A DNA stretch of 64,000 bases from Natronocalculus amylovorans (GTDB taxonomy: Archaea > Halobacteriota > Halobacteria > Halobacteriales > Haloferacaceae): positions 372,001-436,000 of the forward strand of contig NZ_JAKRVX010000003.1 of the NCBI RefSeq assembly GCF_023638035.1. The letters are read 5' to 3'. Each line of letters starts with the position of its first letter. Position 1 is the first letter of the stretch. Both the position numbers and the translations under genes were made by a program. The notes beneath the pieces were generated by a model that ran no database searches, was not told the origin of the DNA, and was given only the letters and a program-made list of their open reading frames with translations. This document shows positions 43,285 to 52,802 of this stretch, piece after piece.

Positions 43285-44394
43285 CTAGTTAGCTTGATTC
43301 TTCCCAGTTTCAAACAACTCTGTTGCCAATTTAACTGCTCGCTTGGTCTCAAGTGGCCCCTGTTCGGTAAGTGCATCCCGGTACGTACGAATGCGATCGA
43401 CAGTTGGCTCAATATTCGCACGTTCCAGCAGTTTTCGCGCAGCCGATCGCCCGGTTCCAGCACCGAACAACAGTCGCCGCTCACCACCAAACGTTGCTGG
43501 ATCAAACGGCTCGAATGTACTTGGATCAGTGAGCATTGCTGCGGTGTGAATCCCGGACTCGTGGGTGACCACCGCATCACCAAGAATCGCTTTCCGATCG
43601 TCAATCGACTCTCCAAGTTCCGCGAGTACAGACCGGCACGTTGGAATCAGTTTCTCCGTCTCGATCGACAGCTCATCCCCGTACTCAACGGCGAGACACG
43701 TGATAATCTCCTCTAGTGCTGGATTGCCCGCACGCTCACCAAATGATGCGATGCTTGCGTCAATCCGATGCACACCCAGCTCGTATGCAACGAGTGCATT
43801 CGCCGTTGCCACCCCCATATCATCGTGAAAGTGGACACCCAACCGATCGGTGGTGATTGTATCCGAAAGCGCAGTCAGTGTCTCTCGGACCGATCTCGGT
43901 GTTCGAACACCGACCGTATCTGCAAACACAAGACAGTCAACATCAGCAAACGTCGGGATCACCGACTGGAGTTCCGCAATGTCGGTGCGGAACGCATCCG
44001 CAAGCGTTAGATGAACCGCTGTGCCGCGTTCGTGTGCCCGATCGACGGCCGTTCGGAGCATCTCTTTCATTGTGTCTTTGTCACTTTCAAGTGCATTATC
44101 GAGATACCGCTTTGCGAACGAGCCAAAAATCTCAACAACGTCCGACTCAGCATCTACAGCTGCATCAACGTCGCCTTCAAGCGCCCGTGCAAGGCCAATA
44201 ATCTCCGCATCGGTGTTCGCTGCAAGCTCTTTGATTACGGTTTGGTCTTTCTCGCCCGTGATTGGAAAGCCCGGTTGGAGATACTGAATTCCCAATTGGT
44301 CGAGCTTGAGCCCGGCATCGACCTTCTGTTCAACACTGTAGGATCGCCCGGGAAGTTGATCCCCTTCACGGAGCGTGACATCACACAGTGCCAT
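43285..44394 (-). CDS. LeuA/homocitrate-synthase-like HMGL-family acyltransferase or lyase
   Basis: 369 residues. The N-terminal VTLREGDQLPG holds the catalytic Arg and metal Asp. HFHDDMGVATANALVAYELGVHRIDAS near 190-215 gives the His-x-His metal site, followed by GERAGNPALEEI. The C-terminal HESGIHTAAML and RRLLFGAGTGRSAARKLL match the linker of isopropylmalate, citramalate or homocitrate synthases, without the allosteric LeuA regulatory domain. It condenses acetyl-CoA with a 2-oxoacid, or does the reverse. Its ATG shares one base with the stop of the upstream CoA transferase (TAATG), so the two are coupled. Confidence 0.85.
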   Translation of the reverse strand: MALCDVTLREGDQLPGRSYSVEQKVDAGLKLDQLGIQYLQPGFPITGEKDQTVIKELAANTDAEIIGLARALEGDVDAAVDAESDVVEIFGSFAKRYLDNALESDKDTMKEMLRTAVDRAHERGTAVHLTLADAFRTDIAELQSVIPTFADVDCLVFADTVGVRTPRSVRETLTALSDTITTDRLGVHFHDDMGVATANALVAYELGVHRIDASIASFGERAGNPALEEIITCLAVEYGDELSIETEKLIPTCRSVLAELGESIDDRKAILGDAVVTHESGIHTAAMLTDPSTFEPFDPATFGGERRLLFGAGTGRSAARKLLERANIEPTVDRIRTYRDALTEQGPLETKRAVKLATELFETGKNQAN

Positions 44395-45614
44395 TACAGG
44401 ACCCCTGCCTCTCGAAGCTCATCAAGCTCTTCGGTCGATCGCCCAAGCTCGGTTCCGAATATCTCGTTATTGTGTTCACCGTGGCCCGGACCCATGTGAT
44501 TCACACGACCCGGTGTCCGTGAGAATTTCGGGACGGGTCCTGCAGTTTTAATTCGGCCGACGTCCGCATCGTCAACTTCGATAACGTTATTTCGTGCCTG
44601 AAACTGTTCATCTTCGAAGATATCTGCGATCGTATACACTGGCCCAACGATCGCGTCATGGGCCTCCATCGCTGCGACCGCATCGGCTGTTGTTCGTTCT
44701 GTGGTCCACGCTTCAATCGCGTTATCGAGTGGTTCAACATTCTCTACCCGACCGTCGTTGTCCGCAAAGCGTGGGTCATCAATGAGATCCTCGCGATCGA
44801 TCGCGTGCATTACCCGCTCAAATGTTCGCTGGTTAGACGCTGAAAGCGTCATGTACCCGTCTTTGGTTTCATAGACATTTCGTGGGGCGGCGTTTGGGTG
44901 CCGATTGCCCGTCCGTTTTCGCACCGTTCCGGTTTTGTCATAGCCTTCAACCTCGCCCAAAAAGAGCCGATAGAGCGGCTCATAGAGGCTGACGTCTACG
45001 ACTTGCCCTGTCCCGCTACCCGTTCCGGCTTGCCCGCCTGCCTCCCGTTCATAGATTGCAAACATTGTTGCTTGGACTGCAAACATGGCAGTCGTTAGAT
45101 CAGCAAGGCTGATCGGTGGCAAGAGCGGTTCACGATCCGGAAACCCGTTCGCATGTGCCCAGCCAGAGAGTCCTTCCGCAACCGTTCCAAAGCCCGGTTT
45201 GTCCGATCGCGGTCCGGTTTGCCCATATCCGGATATCCGAACAATAACTAGCTCGGGATTGAGTTCCTGCAGTACGTCTGGACCAAGCCCCCATCGCTCA
45301 ATGGTTCCTGGGCGGAAGTTCTCAATAAAGACGTCTGCATCAGAAATGAGTTCAAGGAGTAGCTCTGCACCCTCCTCAGCGGAGAGGTTGAGCGTTACAC
45401 ATCGTTTATTTCGACCGATCGATTTCCACCACAGCGAGGTGTCTTGATCGAACGGCGGCCATGCACGAAGCGAATCTTTGTACTCCGGATGTTCAACCAT
45501 AATCACATCCGCACCAAAGTCTGCGAGTTGTGTCGTCGCAAATCCACCGCTTATCATCCCCGAGCAATCAACGACTCGCAAGCCGTCAAGTGGCCCAGCT
45601 GTATCCGAACTCAT
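44394..45614 (-). CDS. CaiB/BaiF (family III) CoA transferase
   Basis: 406 residues with family III features: GLRVVDCSGMISGGFATTQLADFGADVI at the start, SIGRNKRCVTLNL near 65, FIENFRPGTIERWGLG near 95, SGYGQTGPRSDKPGF near 130 and the catalytic Asp in PISLADLTTAMFAVQ near 168. Such enzymes move CoA between organic acids such as succinate, mesaconate, citramalate or carnitine. In haloarchaea a member serves the methylaspartate cycle, but here the coupled partner is a LeuA-like enzyme. A citramalate- or malate-type acid is therefore an equally good guess. Confidence 0.9.
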   Translation of the reverse strand: MSSDTAGPLDGLRVVDCSGMISGGFATTQLADFGADVIMVEHPEYKDSLRAWPPFDQDTSLWWKSIGRNKRCVTLNLSAEEGAELLLELISDADVFIENFRPGTIERWGLGPDVLQELNPELVIVRISGYGQTGPRSDKPGFGTVAEGLSGWAHANGFPDREPLLPPISLADLTTAMFAVQATMFAIYEREAGGQAGTGSGTGQVVDVSLYEPLYRLFLGEVEGYDKTGTVRKRTGNRHPNAAPRNVYETKDGYMTLSASNQRTFERVMHAIDREDLIDDPRFADNDGRVENVEPLDNAIEAWTTERTTADAVAAMEAHDAIVGPVYTIADIFEDEQFQARNNVIEVDDADVGRIKTAGPVPKFSRTPGRVNHMGPGHGEHNNEIFGTELGRSTEELDELREAGVL

Positions 45615-45714
45615 TTCTTGTTCACTCCGGCATCAACAGTTCAACCGCAAAGCTCAATCAACATTCTCCCATCCTGTGTTGGCTGTTTATATACTTCGAC
45701 CCAAAACGGCGACT

Positions 45715-46260
45715 ATGTACGAGGTCGAAATAAAGATTGAAACCGATCACGGACCAGTTCGTGACCAGTTACGTAAACGAGGGGCAACGGAGACGGATCA
45801 TCGAACCCAGATTGACACGTACTACAATGCCCCACATCGTGATTTTGCCGAAACTGATGAGGCGCTCCGGATCCGACGGGAGAAAACTGCAGACTCCGAG
45901 ACTAATAAAGTGACATACAAAGGGCCGCTTATCGAGGCCGAATCGAAGACCCGTTTGGAGCATGAAACAATCGTTGCAGACGGTAACACACTAGATCAAG
46001 CGCTACAAGCACTCGGATTTACGCCTGCCGCAACCGTTGAAAAAGAGCGTACCTTCTACGAAATCGATGGATATACAATCACGCTCGATTCGGTGTCTGA
46101 ACTTGGCGAATTTGTTGAAATCGAAACGGAAGCCGAAGCGGCTGCGATCGAAGCCGCACGTGAGGGAGCGACAGAACTTTTGACAACGCTGGGGTTAGAC
46201 GCAAGTGAACAGATTCGAACATCTTATCTTGGCATGTTATTGGAACCTGACACGAAGTAG
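45715..46260 (+). CDS. CYTH-domain class IV adenylate cyclase-like protein (CyaB)
   Basis: The 181-residue protein starts MYEVEIKIETD, giving the ExExK metal/triphosphate motif at residues 3-7. Later charged strands ALRIRREK (near 45), KVTYKGP, RLEHETIV, VEKERTFYEIDGYTITLDSV and GEFVEIETEA form the triphosphate tunnel. Archaeal CyaB homologues may make cAMP or, more likely, hydrolyse thiamine triphosphate or inorganic triphosphate. A TATATA-like box near 45690 stands 25 bases upstream, so the message is leaderless. Confidence 0.88.
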   Translation: MYEVEIKIETDHGPVRDQLRKRGATETDHRTQIDTYYNAPHRDFAETDEALRIRREKTADSETNKVTYKGPLIEAESKTRLEHETIVADGNTLDQALQALGFTPAATVEKERTFYEIDGYTITLDSVSELGEFVEIETEAEAAAIEAAREGATELLTTLGLDASEQIRTSYLGMLLEPDTK

Positions 46261-46354
46261 CGTCAAATATTGGTTTCAAGATGTTTCAGGGTTATCCTTT
46301 GAGCACAGAAGGTTTCCGCAAGTTATAGCACCCGCCAAATCCAATCGAAGGTCA

Positions 46355-47557
46355 ATGGAACGCAACATTCAGGTAAGTGAACTCGATCGTCGCGCAGTCG
46401 AGGACCAAGATGTAGAGATTGTTGAGCGGAAAGGAATCGGGCACCCTGATTCGATCTGTGATGGGATTGCAGAAAGCGTCTCGCGGGCGCTTTCACAGCT
46501 ATATCTCGACCGCGTCGGTAAGGTACTCCATTACAATACTGACGAGACCCAACTTGTTGCAGGACGTGCGGCACCCGCATTTGGAGGTGGAGAGGTTATT
46601 GAGCCGATCTACATCCTTATTGTTGGGCGTGCAACAAAAGAGTACGACGGTAAACAGCTTCCTGTTGATTCGACCGCACTGAGTGCGGCCAGAGAGTATC
46701 TCAGCGAACGTATTCCAGAGCTTGAGTTTGGCCATGATGTGATTGTCGATGTCAAACTTGGCGAGGGGTCGGGCGATCTACAAGATGTCTTCGGAGAGGA
46801 CGCTGTTGAAGTTCCAATGGCTAACGATACATCGTTTGGTGTTGGCCATGCTCCACTAACCGAAACTGAAACGATCGTCTTCAGCGCCGAACACGAACTC
46901 AATACGACCTACGCAGATTCGCACCCAGAACTTGGGCCGGATGTGAAAATCATGGGCAAGCGTGAGGGTGACGAGATCGACATTACGGTTGCTGCTGCAA
47001 TGGTTGACAGCTATATCAACGATTTTGATGAGTATGACACCGCAGTTGAAAATGTTCGAACGTTTGTCACTGAATTAGCGCAGGAGTACACCGATCGATC
47101 AGTCAACGTTGATGTGAATACTGCAGACGACTATGATGAGGGATCTATCTATCTGACCGTGACTGGGACCAGCGCAGAAATGGGAGACGATGGCTCCGTC
47201 GGCCGAGGGAACCGCGCAAACGGCCTCATTACTCCAAATCGACCAATGAGTATGGAAGCAACCTCCGGGAAGAATCCGGTCAACCACATCGGAAAGATCT
47301 ACAACTTGCTCTCAACGAAGATTGCCGAAAGCGTCGTTGCAGAAGTTGATGGCATCCGTGATCTGCAGGTTCGACTCCTGAGCCAGATCGGACGGCCGAT
47401 TGACCAACCACATGTCGCAGACGCACAGGTTGTCACGGTCGATGGTGTCGACGTGTCCGATGTTGAAGCGGAGATTCGAGCGATTATCGATCGAGAGCTC
47501 GCAGACGTGACAGACATTACTCGCCAGACGATCGAAGGCGACATCTCAACGTTCTAA
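46355..47557 (+). CDS. mat: archaeal-type methionine adenosyltransferase (SAM synthetase)
   Basis: ATG 46355 gives 400 residues. The archaeal MAT family differs from bacterial MetK but is recognisable by [18 protein letters not shown] near 25, [12 protein letters not shown] near 60, [39 protein letters not shown] near 155 and [17 protein letters not shown] near 290. It makes SAM from methionine and ATP for methylations and for Dph2. The stop lies in open sequence. An upstream frame to 46205 overlaps cyaB and is not used. Confidence 0.95.
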   Translation: MERNIQVSELDRRAVEDQDVEIVERKGIGHPDSICDGIAESVSRALSQLYLDRVGKVLHYNTDETQLVAGRAAPAFGGGEVIEPIYILIVGRATKEYDGKQLPVDSTALSAAREYLSERIPELEFGHDVIVDVKLGEGSGDLQDVFGEDAVEVPMANDTSFGVGHAPLTETETIVFSAEHELNTTYADSHPELGPDVKIMGKREGDEIDITVAAAMVDSYINDFDEYDTAVENVRTFVTELAQEYTDRSVNVDVNTADDYDEGSIYLTVTGTSAEMGDDGSVGRGNRANGLITPNRPMSMEATSGKNPVNHIGKIYNLLSTKIAESVVAEVDGIRDLQVRLLSQIGRPIDQPHVADAQVVTVDGVDVSDVEAEIRAIIDRELADVTDITRQTIEGDISTF

Positions 47558-47618
47558 ACAGCGAAACTGGTCAGTATATCAATAGTAATTTATTCTTTCC
47601 CTGCGCTGTTTTCAGACA

Positions 47619-48686
47619 GTGACCAAGTCTCAGTCTGCCGCAATCGTCTCTGCGATCGGCCTCCTCACTGGGTCGATAACTATTTTTACGCTTCTTACGG
47701 ACCCAAGCGATCAGGTAGTTACGCTATTGGTTCGGTCGTTTCTCCCGCTCTGTTTTTCAACAATATTAGTTGGCGCAGGCTGGTGGATGCATACTCAGGG
47801 CCTCTCACAAACAGTAACCAAACGAATACTGCTGTGGTTGTTCGTGGTTGGATCACTTATGATGGCGTTCGAGTTTGCGACAATCCTGTTTCAACAAGCG
47901 GAGGGAGTTGTCTTGGCCGATCGGATCGCGACGGTCCACAACGGATTTGTTCGAGGTGCAGTCATCGGTGTCGCCATTGGACTCTACGACGGGCAGCGGA
48001 TGATAACAGAACAGCGAGAAAAACAGCTCCAACGGCAGAACGATCGGCTCGACACGTTCGCCTCAACAGTCTCACACGATTTGAGAAATCCACTCACCGT
48101 TGCAAAAGGGAATCTCGAACTGCTCCGGATGGATGTCAAGAATCACGATACGCTCTTTAGTGAAATTGAGACGGCTCACAACAGAGCTGAGGAGATCATC
48201 GAGGATGCACTTACGCTTGCACGTGATGGTGCAATTATAACCAATGCAGAGCCACTGGAGTTAGACGCCGTCAGCACTGCTGCGTGGGACTCGATCGACG
48301 CACCAAACGCGACACTATCAATTGTTGAGACGACCACCATCGACGGTGACCGAGCTCGGATTCTTCGGCTCTTTGAGAACTGTCTTCGGAACGCAGTCGA
48401 GCATGGTGGCGCAGCTGTCAGCATAACCGTTGGGACACTACCAACAGAGGACGGATTTTATATTTCGGACTCGGGTCCCGGTATCGATCCAGAAACTGGT
48501 GAGGATGTCTTCGAGCAAGGCTACACAACGAACGAGGAGGGGAGTGGACTCGGGCTCGCGATCGTCCAGACCATTGCGGAAGCACATGGATGGACAGTGC
48601 GATTGCGAGAATCCACAGCCGGTGGTGCACGATTCGAATTCGTAACCGAGGGCAGCACAGAACCAATCGAAGCCAAAGCCTCATAA
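47619..48686 (+). CDS. membrane histidine kinase
   Basis: 355 residues, GTG start. Four or five hydrophobic helices fill residues 5-125 (SAIVSAIGLLTGSITIFTLL; VTLLVRSFLPLCFSTILVGAGWW; ILLWLFVVGSLMMAFEFATIL; FVRGAVIGVAIGLY). A short linker coil leads to the H-box ASTVSHDLRNPLTVAKGNLELL (His near 152), then N box NAVEHGG, G1 SDSGPGIDPE and G2 GSGLGLAIV. It resembles 7TM- or 4TM-type haloarchaeal kinases sensing something in or across the membrane. No response regulator is adjacent, so the output is unknown. Confidence 0.9.
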   Translation: MTKSQSAAIVSAIGLLTGSITIFTLLTDPSDQVVTLLVRSFLPLCFSTILVGAGWWMHTQGLSQTVTKRILLWLFVVGSLMMAFEFATILFQQAEGVVLADRIATVHNGFVRGAVIGVAIGLYDGQRMITEQREKQLQRQNDRLDTFASTVSHDLRNPLTVAKGNLELLRMDVKNHDTLFSEIETAHNRAEEIIEDALTLARDGAIITNAEPLELDAVSTAAWDSIDAPNATLSIVETTTIDGDRARILRLFENCLRNAVEHGGAAVSITVGTLPTEDGFYISDSGPGIDPETGEDVFEQGYTTNEEGSGLGLAIVQTIAEAHGWTVRLRESTAGGARFEFVTEGSTEPIEAKAS

Positions 48687-48764
48687 CTTCGGTCTGCAGA
48701 CGATGTCAATATTTTTAGCTTTTCGATCATAACCGCTATACTCCCCGATCAATTGTGTAGAGAC

Positions 48765-49217
48765 GTGACACGTGTTTGCTTTGTGGGAAAATTGGATATC
48801 AGCCTCCGTGATGAGCTTTTTTCGCGAGATACCTCACGGGCTGCGCTGCAAACATACACACTCAGCCAACCGTTTGCGAATTCGATCGCCGTAGATACCG
48901 TAAGCCTCGGTGCGGCGGTTGCGCTCTGTAACGATCTCAACTGGTATCTTACCCGCTTTGTTGACACGGTCTTGATTAAAGAGCCATCAATTAGCAACAA
49001 CGAATGGTTGTCGCGGCTGCTTGCGACAGATGTTCGCGATCGAAAGCTCCCACCGGAAGAGACTGACCAGTATCTCACGGTTTATGGAGTAACCGAAAAT
49101 CGGCTTGTTGAGCCGATGTACGTAACGCGTATTGATGGGTCAATTCCATCGTACGACCTCCAAGACGTCGAAGAAACAGTGGTTGTACGCGTCGCAAAGC
49201 GCGAATTTTCGCATTGA
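48765..49217 (+). CDS. conserved haloarchaeal protein (DUF5804-like)
   Basis: 150 residues from GTG 48765 (VTRVCFVGKLDISLRDELFSRDTSRAAL). The conserved words VDTVSLGAAVALCNDLNWYL and IKEPSISNNEWLSRLLA mark, from memory, the haloarchaea-only DUF5804 family. The protein is soluble, mixed alpha/beta, with three Cys but no motif. The TGA stop is seven bases from the convergent cysteine synthase stop. Function unknown. Confidence 0.7.
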   Translation: MTRVCFVGKLDISLRDELFSRDTSRAALQTYTLSQPFANSIAVDTVSLGAAVALCNDLNWYLTRFVDTVLIKEPSISNNEWLSRLLATDVRDRKLPPEETDQYLTVYGVTENRLVEPMYVTRIDGSIPSYDLQDVEETVVVRVAKREFSH

Positions 49218-49225
49218 AGAGACCG

Positions 49226-50203
49226 CTAATCAAAGAGCCCGGTCGACAGATACCGTTCACCGCTATCCCAGAAGACAGTGATTATCAGTGGGCAGTCTTC
49301 CTCACCACCGTCAGTTTTGACAGAGACATCATCGCCAAAGGAGACCGTCCGTGGTGGCTCCGGACACTCCGCCTCTGGCGTTGCAATCCGGGTTGCAACA
49401 CGCCGTGCAACGACATTTGATGCACCGCTTGATTGGCCGACCAGGATTCCCTCCTCACGTGCCAACCGACGGCACTCCGCTTCTGCCTCGTCGATCGTCA
49501 CCGTTTCGACCGAGTCGATAAGCTCTGTATCAAGATTTGGGCTAATGAAACCAGGGCCCATTCCTTGGAAGGAGTCTCCAACCGGCTCCTTGCCTGAAAG
49601 CACTGCGGAGTCCGCAGGCTCAACAGCGACAATCTCTACATCTGGATACTCCTCTTTGAGCCGGCGGCCAATTCCGGAGAGTGTGCCACCGGTGCCAACG
49701 CCTGCAACAAACGCGTCAACGGTTCGATCGCCAACCTGTTCGACAATCTCCTCACCGGTTGTCCGGTAGTGTGCATCCGGGTTTGCGCTGTTTTCAAACT
49801 GCCGCAGTTGGACCATTCCCTCGGTTTTTTCGAGCTCATCAGCTCGGTCTTTTGCATCGGATATATTTCCATCAACGAGTTCAAGCGTTGCACCGTATGC
49901 CTGCATAATCTGTCTCCGCTCTGGAGATTTCGAGGCTGGCATGACGATCGTCACAGTATACCCTTTTGCAGCAGCCACCATTGCGATACCAATCCCCGTG
50001 TTTCCACTGGTTGGTTCAACGATTGTGTCGCCCGGAGAGAGCTGTCCGCGTGCTTCGGCCCGCTCAATCATCGCGAGTGCCGGTCGGTCCTTTGCAGAGC
50101 CACCCGGGTTCTTTGATTCAATTTTTGCAGCGATCGTCGACCCCTCTGGTGAGTCGACCTGGACGAGCGGTGAGCCGATCGTGTCCAGAATGTTTCGCTT
50201 CAT
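49226..50203 (-). CDS. cysK: cysteine synthase (PLP-dependent, CysK type)
   Basis: 325 residues. The PLP Lys lies in NPGGSAKDRPAL near 40, the substrate loop is PTSGNTGIGIAMVA near 66-79, the phosphate-cup Gly-rich loop is GVGTGGTLSGIGRRL near 170, and a Ser in the PLP N1 position follows (GQSSGASN). It makes cysteine from O-acetylserine and sulfide. Compared with bacterial CysK the C-terminus has an insertion (KTDGGEEDCPLIITVFWDSGERYL). Cystathionine beta-synthase relatives are excluded by the lack of a CBS domain. Monocistronic. Confidence 0.93.
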   Translation of the reverse strand: MKRNILDTIGSPLVQVDSPEGSTIAAKIESKNPGGSAKDRPALAMIERAEARGQLSPGDTIVEPTSGNTGIGIAMVAAAKGYTVTIVMPASKSPERRQIMQAYGATLELVDGNISDAKDRADELEKTEGMVQLRQFENSANPDAHYRTTGEEIVEQVGDRTVDAFVAGVGTGGTLSGIGRRLKEEYPDVEIVAVEPADSAVLSGKEPVGDSFQGMGPGFISPNLDTELIDSVETVTIDEAEAECRRLAREEGILVGQSSGASNVVARRVATRIATPEAECPEPPRTVSFGDDVSVKTDGGEEDCPLIITVFWDSGERYLSTGLFD

Positions 50204-50321
50204 TATTCGTGGCTACGTGCTTGGGGCCTAAACAGGTGGCGGACACCGGCAAGGTTGGGTGTCGTTTTCTATCACACAAGGGCCAAATCTGTTTATTGAG
50301 TTCCACATTCGATATGTGCTC

Positions 50322-52358
50322 ATGGCTGATACTGATACACAGCAAGATAGCCATCCACTTGCACCGTTGACACCTGCGGAGATCGAACAGGCTCGTGATC
50401 TGGTTCTTGACTCGGAAGCGCTCAGCGCAGACACACGGTTTGTTGAAATCACGCTGAAAGAGCCCTCAAAAGTAACTCTCAGATCGTATGAGGCAGGTGA
50501 ATCCGACACCGATCGACAGGCGTCGGTTGTCGTCCGAGACAAGGAGAGCCACACGTCATACGAGGGAGTTGTTTCGATCGACAGCGGAGCTCTCGTCTCA
50601 TGGGAGGAGATCGATCGCGGTCAACCGCGGATGATCGGTGAGGAGTTTGTAGAGGTCGAAGAGGTGGTTACGTCCCATCCGGAATTCCAAGAAGCCGTCA
50701 AGCGCCGAGGGGCAGACCCAGCCAATGCAATCGTTACGGCATGGTCTGCGGGGTATGATTTTGTGCCTGCGGATGTCGATCGGGGTCGTCGGCTTGCACA
50801 TGGGATTGCGTGGGTCAACGCAGATGCAGACGACAAGGCCGCAACCGCATACAATCGCCCGCTCTCAGGAATCCACGCATGGGTTGATTTAGACGAGCGC
50901 GCGGTTGTGAAACTTGTTGATACGGGGCCAAAAAACGAGGATGTGGTCACGAATCTCAACACATATCGGTATCGGGAAGCGGAAGTCGAACTCCGAGACG
51001 ATCTGAAACCGTATCATGCAGTACAGCCAGAGGGACCAAGTTGGTCGGTTGACGGCCACACCGTCTCGTGGCAAAACTGGACAATTAGAGTCGGATTCAA
51101 CCACCGAGAGGGTCTTGTCCTGTACAATATCCGGTATGACGATGATGGAGACGAGCGGATGATCCTCCGACGTGCGTCATGGCCGGAAGTGGTCACTGCA
51201 TACAATGACCCGGATCCGGATCACGATTGGAAAACGCCGTTTGACGTTGGTGAGTATGGGCTTGGACGGCTCGCGAACTCGCTAACAGATGGCTGTGACT
51301 GTCTCGGCTATATGCACTATTGGGACGGCGTACTAAACGACGGAGATGGTGAGCCACAGATCATTGACAACGCGATCTGTCTGCACGAGGAGGATTATGG
51401 GCTTCTTTGGAAGCACTACGACTGGCGCGAAGGAGATACCGAAGTGCGGCGAAACCGACGATTAGTGATTTCATTTATTTCAACAATCGGAAACTACGAT
51501 TTCGGCTTCTACTGGTACTTCTATCAAGATGGTGCGGTTGAGGGACAGGTTCGGCTTACCGGCTGCAATGCGACTGGCCTCATGGACACTGATGAGCGTG
51601 AAACCGGGTACTCGGAAACGATCGGTCCGGGACATAAATCGATGCTCCACCAACACGTGTTCAACGCTCGACTCGACTTTGAGTTGGATGGGCCACAGAA
51701 TGCGGTTCGAGAAGTAGAACTCAACACGGTGCCGTATGGTCCAGAGGGATACGACCCACAGCCACACCGTGAACCCGATCGGATGCATCTCAATCCGCAT
51801 GGAAATGCAGCGTATATGTCACGTCGTCGGTTCAGCAGTGAGGGTGAGACTGGCCGACTCACAAATACACACACCGGTCGACTATGGGAGATCATCAATC
51901 CAAACGTAAAGAATAGTGCAACTGGTGAGCCTGTCGGGTATCGGCTACGAGGAAAAACGGGCTCAAATACACGGTTCGCACAACTGCCCGGCTCTGCAAA
52001 TGACAAGCGCGCAGGGTTTGCACAGAAGCACTTCTGGGTGACGCAGTACGACGATGACGAGCGATTCCCTGCAGGATCATATCCAAATCAAAACCCGGGT
52101 GGGGAGGGGCTCCCAGCGTGGATCAAACAGGATCGATCGATCGATAATGAGGATCTTGTTGTCTGGTACAATCTCTGTCAAACACACGTCAGTGTGCCCG
52201 AGGATTGGCCGGTGCTTCCAGCAAAGATGCTCTCATTCAAATTAGAGCCAGCGCACTTCTTCGAAGAGAACCCGTCGATCGATGTTCCACCGGAGCATGC
52301 GATCAAAGATGTCGAAGCGTGGCGAACGGAGAATCAGGAGTCGATCTCACTCGAATAG
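50322..52358 (+). CDS. copper amine oxidase (primary-amine oxidase)
   Basis: 678 residues from ATG 50322; a longer frame to 50259 is unlikely. The Tyr that becomes topaquinone lies in STIGNYDFGFYW near 390 (NYD motif). The copper His pair is in MLHQHVFNARLDF near 445, with a third His nearer the C-terminus (PAKMLSF preceded by THVSVPEDWP). DGCDCLGYMHYWDGV near 330 surrounds the active-site base. The enzyme oxidises primary amines to aldehydes, H2O2 and ammonia. No signal peptide, so it is cytoplasmic as in other haloarchaea. Monocistronic; the ammonia fits with the glutamate dehydrogenase nearby. Confidence 0.95.
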   Translation: MADTDTQQDSHPLAPLTPAEIEQARDLVLDSEALSADTRFVEITLKEPSKVTLRSYEAGESDTDRQASVVVRDKESHTSYEGVVSIDSGALVSWEEIDRGQPRMIGEEFVEVEEVVTSHPEFQEAVKRRGADPANAIVTAWSAGYDFVPADVDRGRRLAHGIAWVNADADDKAATAYNRPLSGIHAWVDLDERAVVKLVDTGPKNEDVVTNLNTYRYREAEVELRDDLKPYHAVQPEGPSWSVDGHTVSWQNWTIRVGFNHREGLVLYNIRYDDDGDERMILRRASWPEVVTAYNDPDPDHDWKTPFDVGEYGLGRLANSLTDGCDCLGYMHYWDGVLNDGDGEPQIIDNAICLHEEDYGLLWKHYDWREGDTEVRRNRRLVISFISTIGNYDFGFYWYFYQDGAVEGQVRLTGCNATGLMDTDERETGYSETIGPGHKSMLHQHVFNARLDFELDGPQNAVREVELNTVPYGPEGYDPQPHREPDRMHLNPHGNAAYMSRRRFSSEGETGRLTNTHTGRLWEIINPNVKNSATGEPVGYRLRGKTGSNTRFAQLPGSANDKRAGFAQKHFWVTQYDDDERFPAGSYPNQNPGGEGLPAWIKQDRSIDNEDLVVWYNLCQTHVSVPEDWPVLPAKMLSFKLEPAHFFEENPSIDVPPEHAIKDVEAWRTENQESISLE

Positions 52359-52414
52359 CACGAAACCTCGCCGCGAGCGGGGTGATTATATCCGTTCCAA
52401 ACGAAGGGTGAGCC

Positions 52415-52789
52415 ATGGAACTTGAAACGCTCACACCCGTAGCTGAGTGGACCGGCAACGTAGATGAGATTGCAGTTCTCGGCACAGATGGCCTTGTGTT
52501 CAAGATCTGGGGTGGCGACTGGTGTATCGATTGCAAACAGCAACTGCCAGCGTTTGCAGCCGCACTCGAAGCCGTTGGTGTTTCTGAGGAGTCGATCGAG
52601 CACTATCCTGTTGAAAAAAGCGACGACGGAAGCAAATCCGGCCCCGGCGTTGAGGCGTACGAAATCGAACGCATCCCAACAGTCGTTGTTGAACAGGATG
52701 GAACCGAAGTGGTACGGTTTGTTGAGACCGAATCACAGCCGATCGCGGAGTATCTCGCTGGGCAGTTGCAGTCAAAAATAACCGCGTAA
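52415..52789 (+). CDS. thioredoxin-like thiol protein (CxxC)
   Basis: 124 residues with WGGDWCIDCKQQLPAF near 34-49: a CIDC active site in place of the usual CGPC, preceded by Trp. The cis-Pro is in IERIPTVVVEQDG near 88. The fold fits thioredoxin. CxxC with Ile-Asp is unusual and might shift the redox potential. The gene starts 56 bases after the amine oxidase stop on the same strand, so it could be cotranscribed and protect against the peroxide produced. Convergent with glutamate dehydrogenase. Confidence 0.85.
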   Translation: MELETLTPVAEWTGNVDEIAVLGTDGLVFKIWGGDWCIDCKQQLPAFAAALEAVGVSEESIEHYPVEKSDDGSKSGPGVEAYEIERIPTVVVEQDGTEVVRFVETESQPIAEYLAGQLQSKITA

Positions 52790-52802
52790 CTGCGATGATT
52801 TT

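Noticed and set aside
44394-45614. Firm call of the CoA transferase as succinyl-CoA:mesaconate CoA transferase
   Set aside because: Family III members are too alike to name the substrate, and the coupled gene is LeuA-like, not a methylaspartate-cycle gene.
46205-46354. Extension of SAM synthetase upstream of 46355
   Set aside because: It overlaps the cyaB reading frame and has no family character; [13 protein letters not shown] is the usual start.
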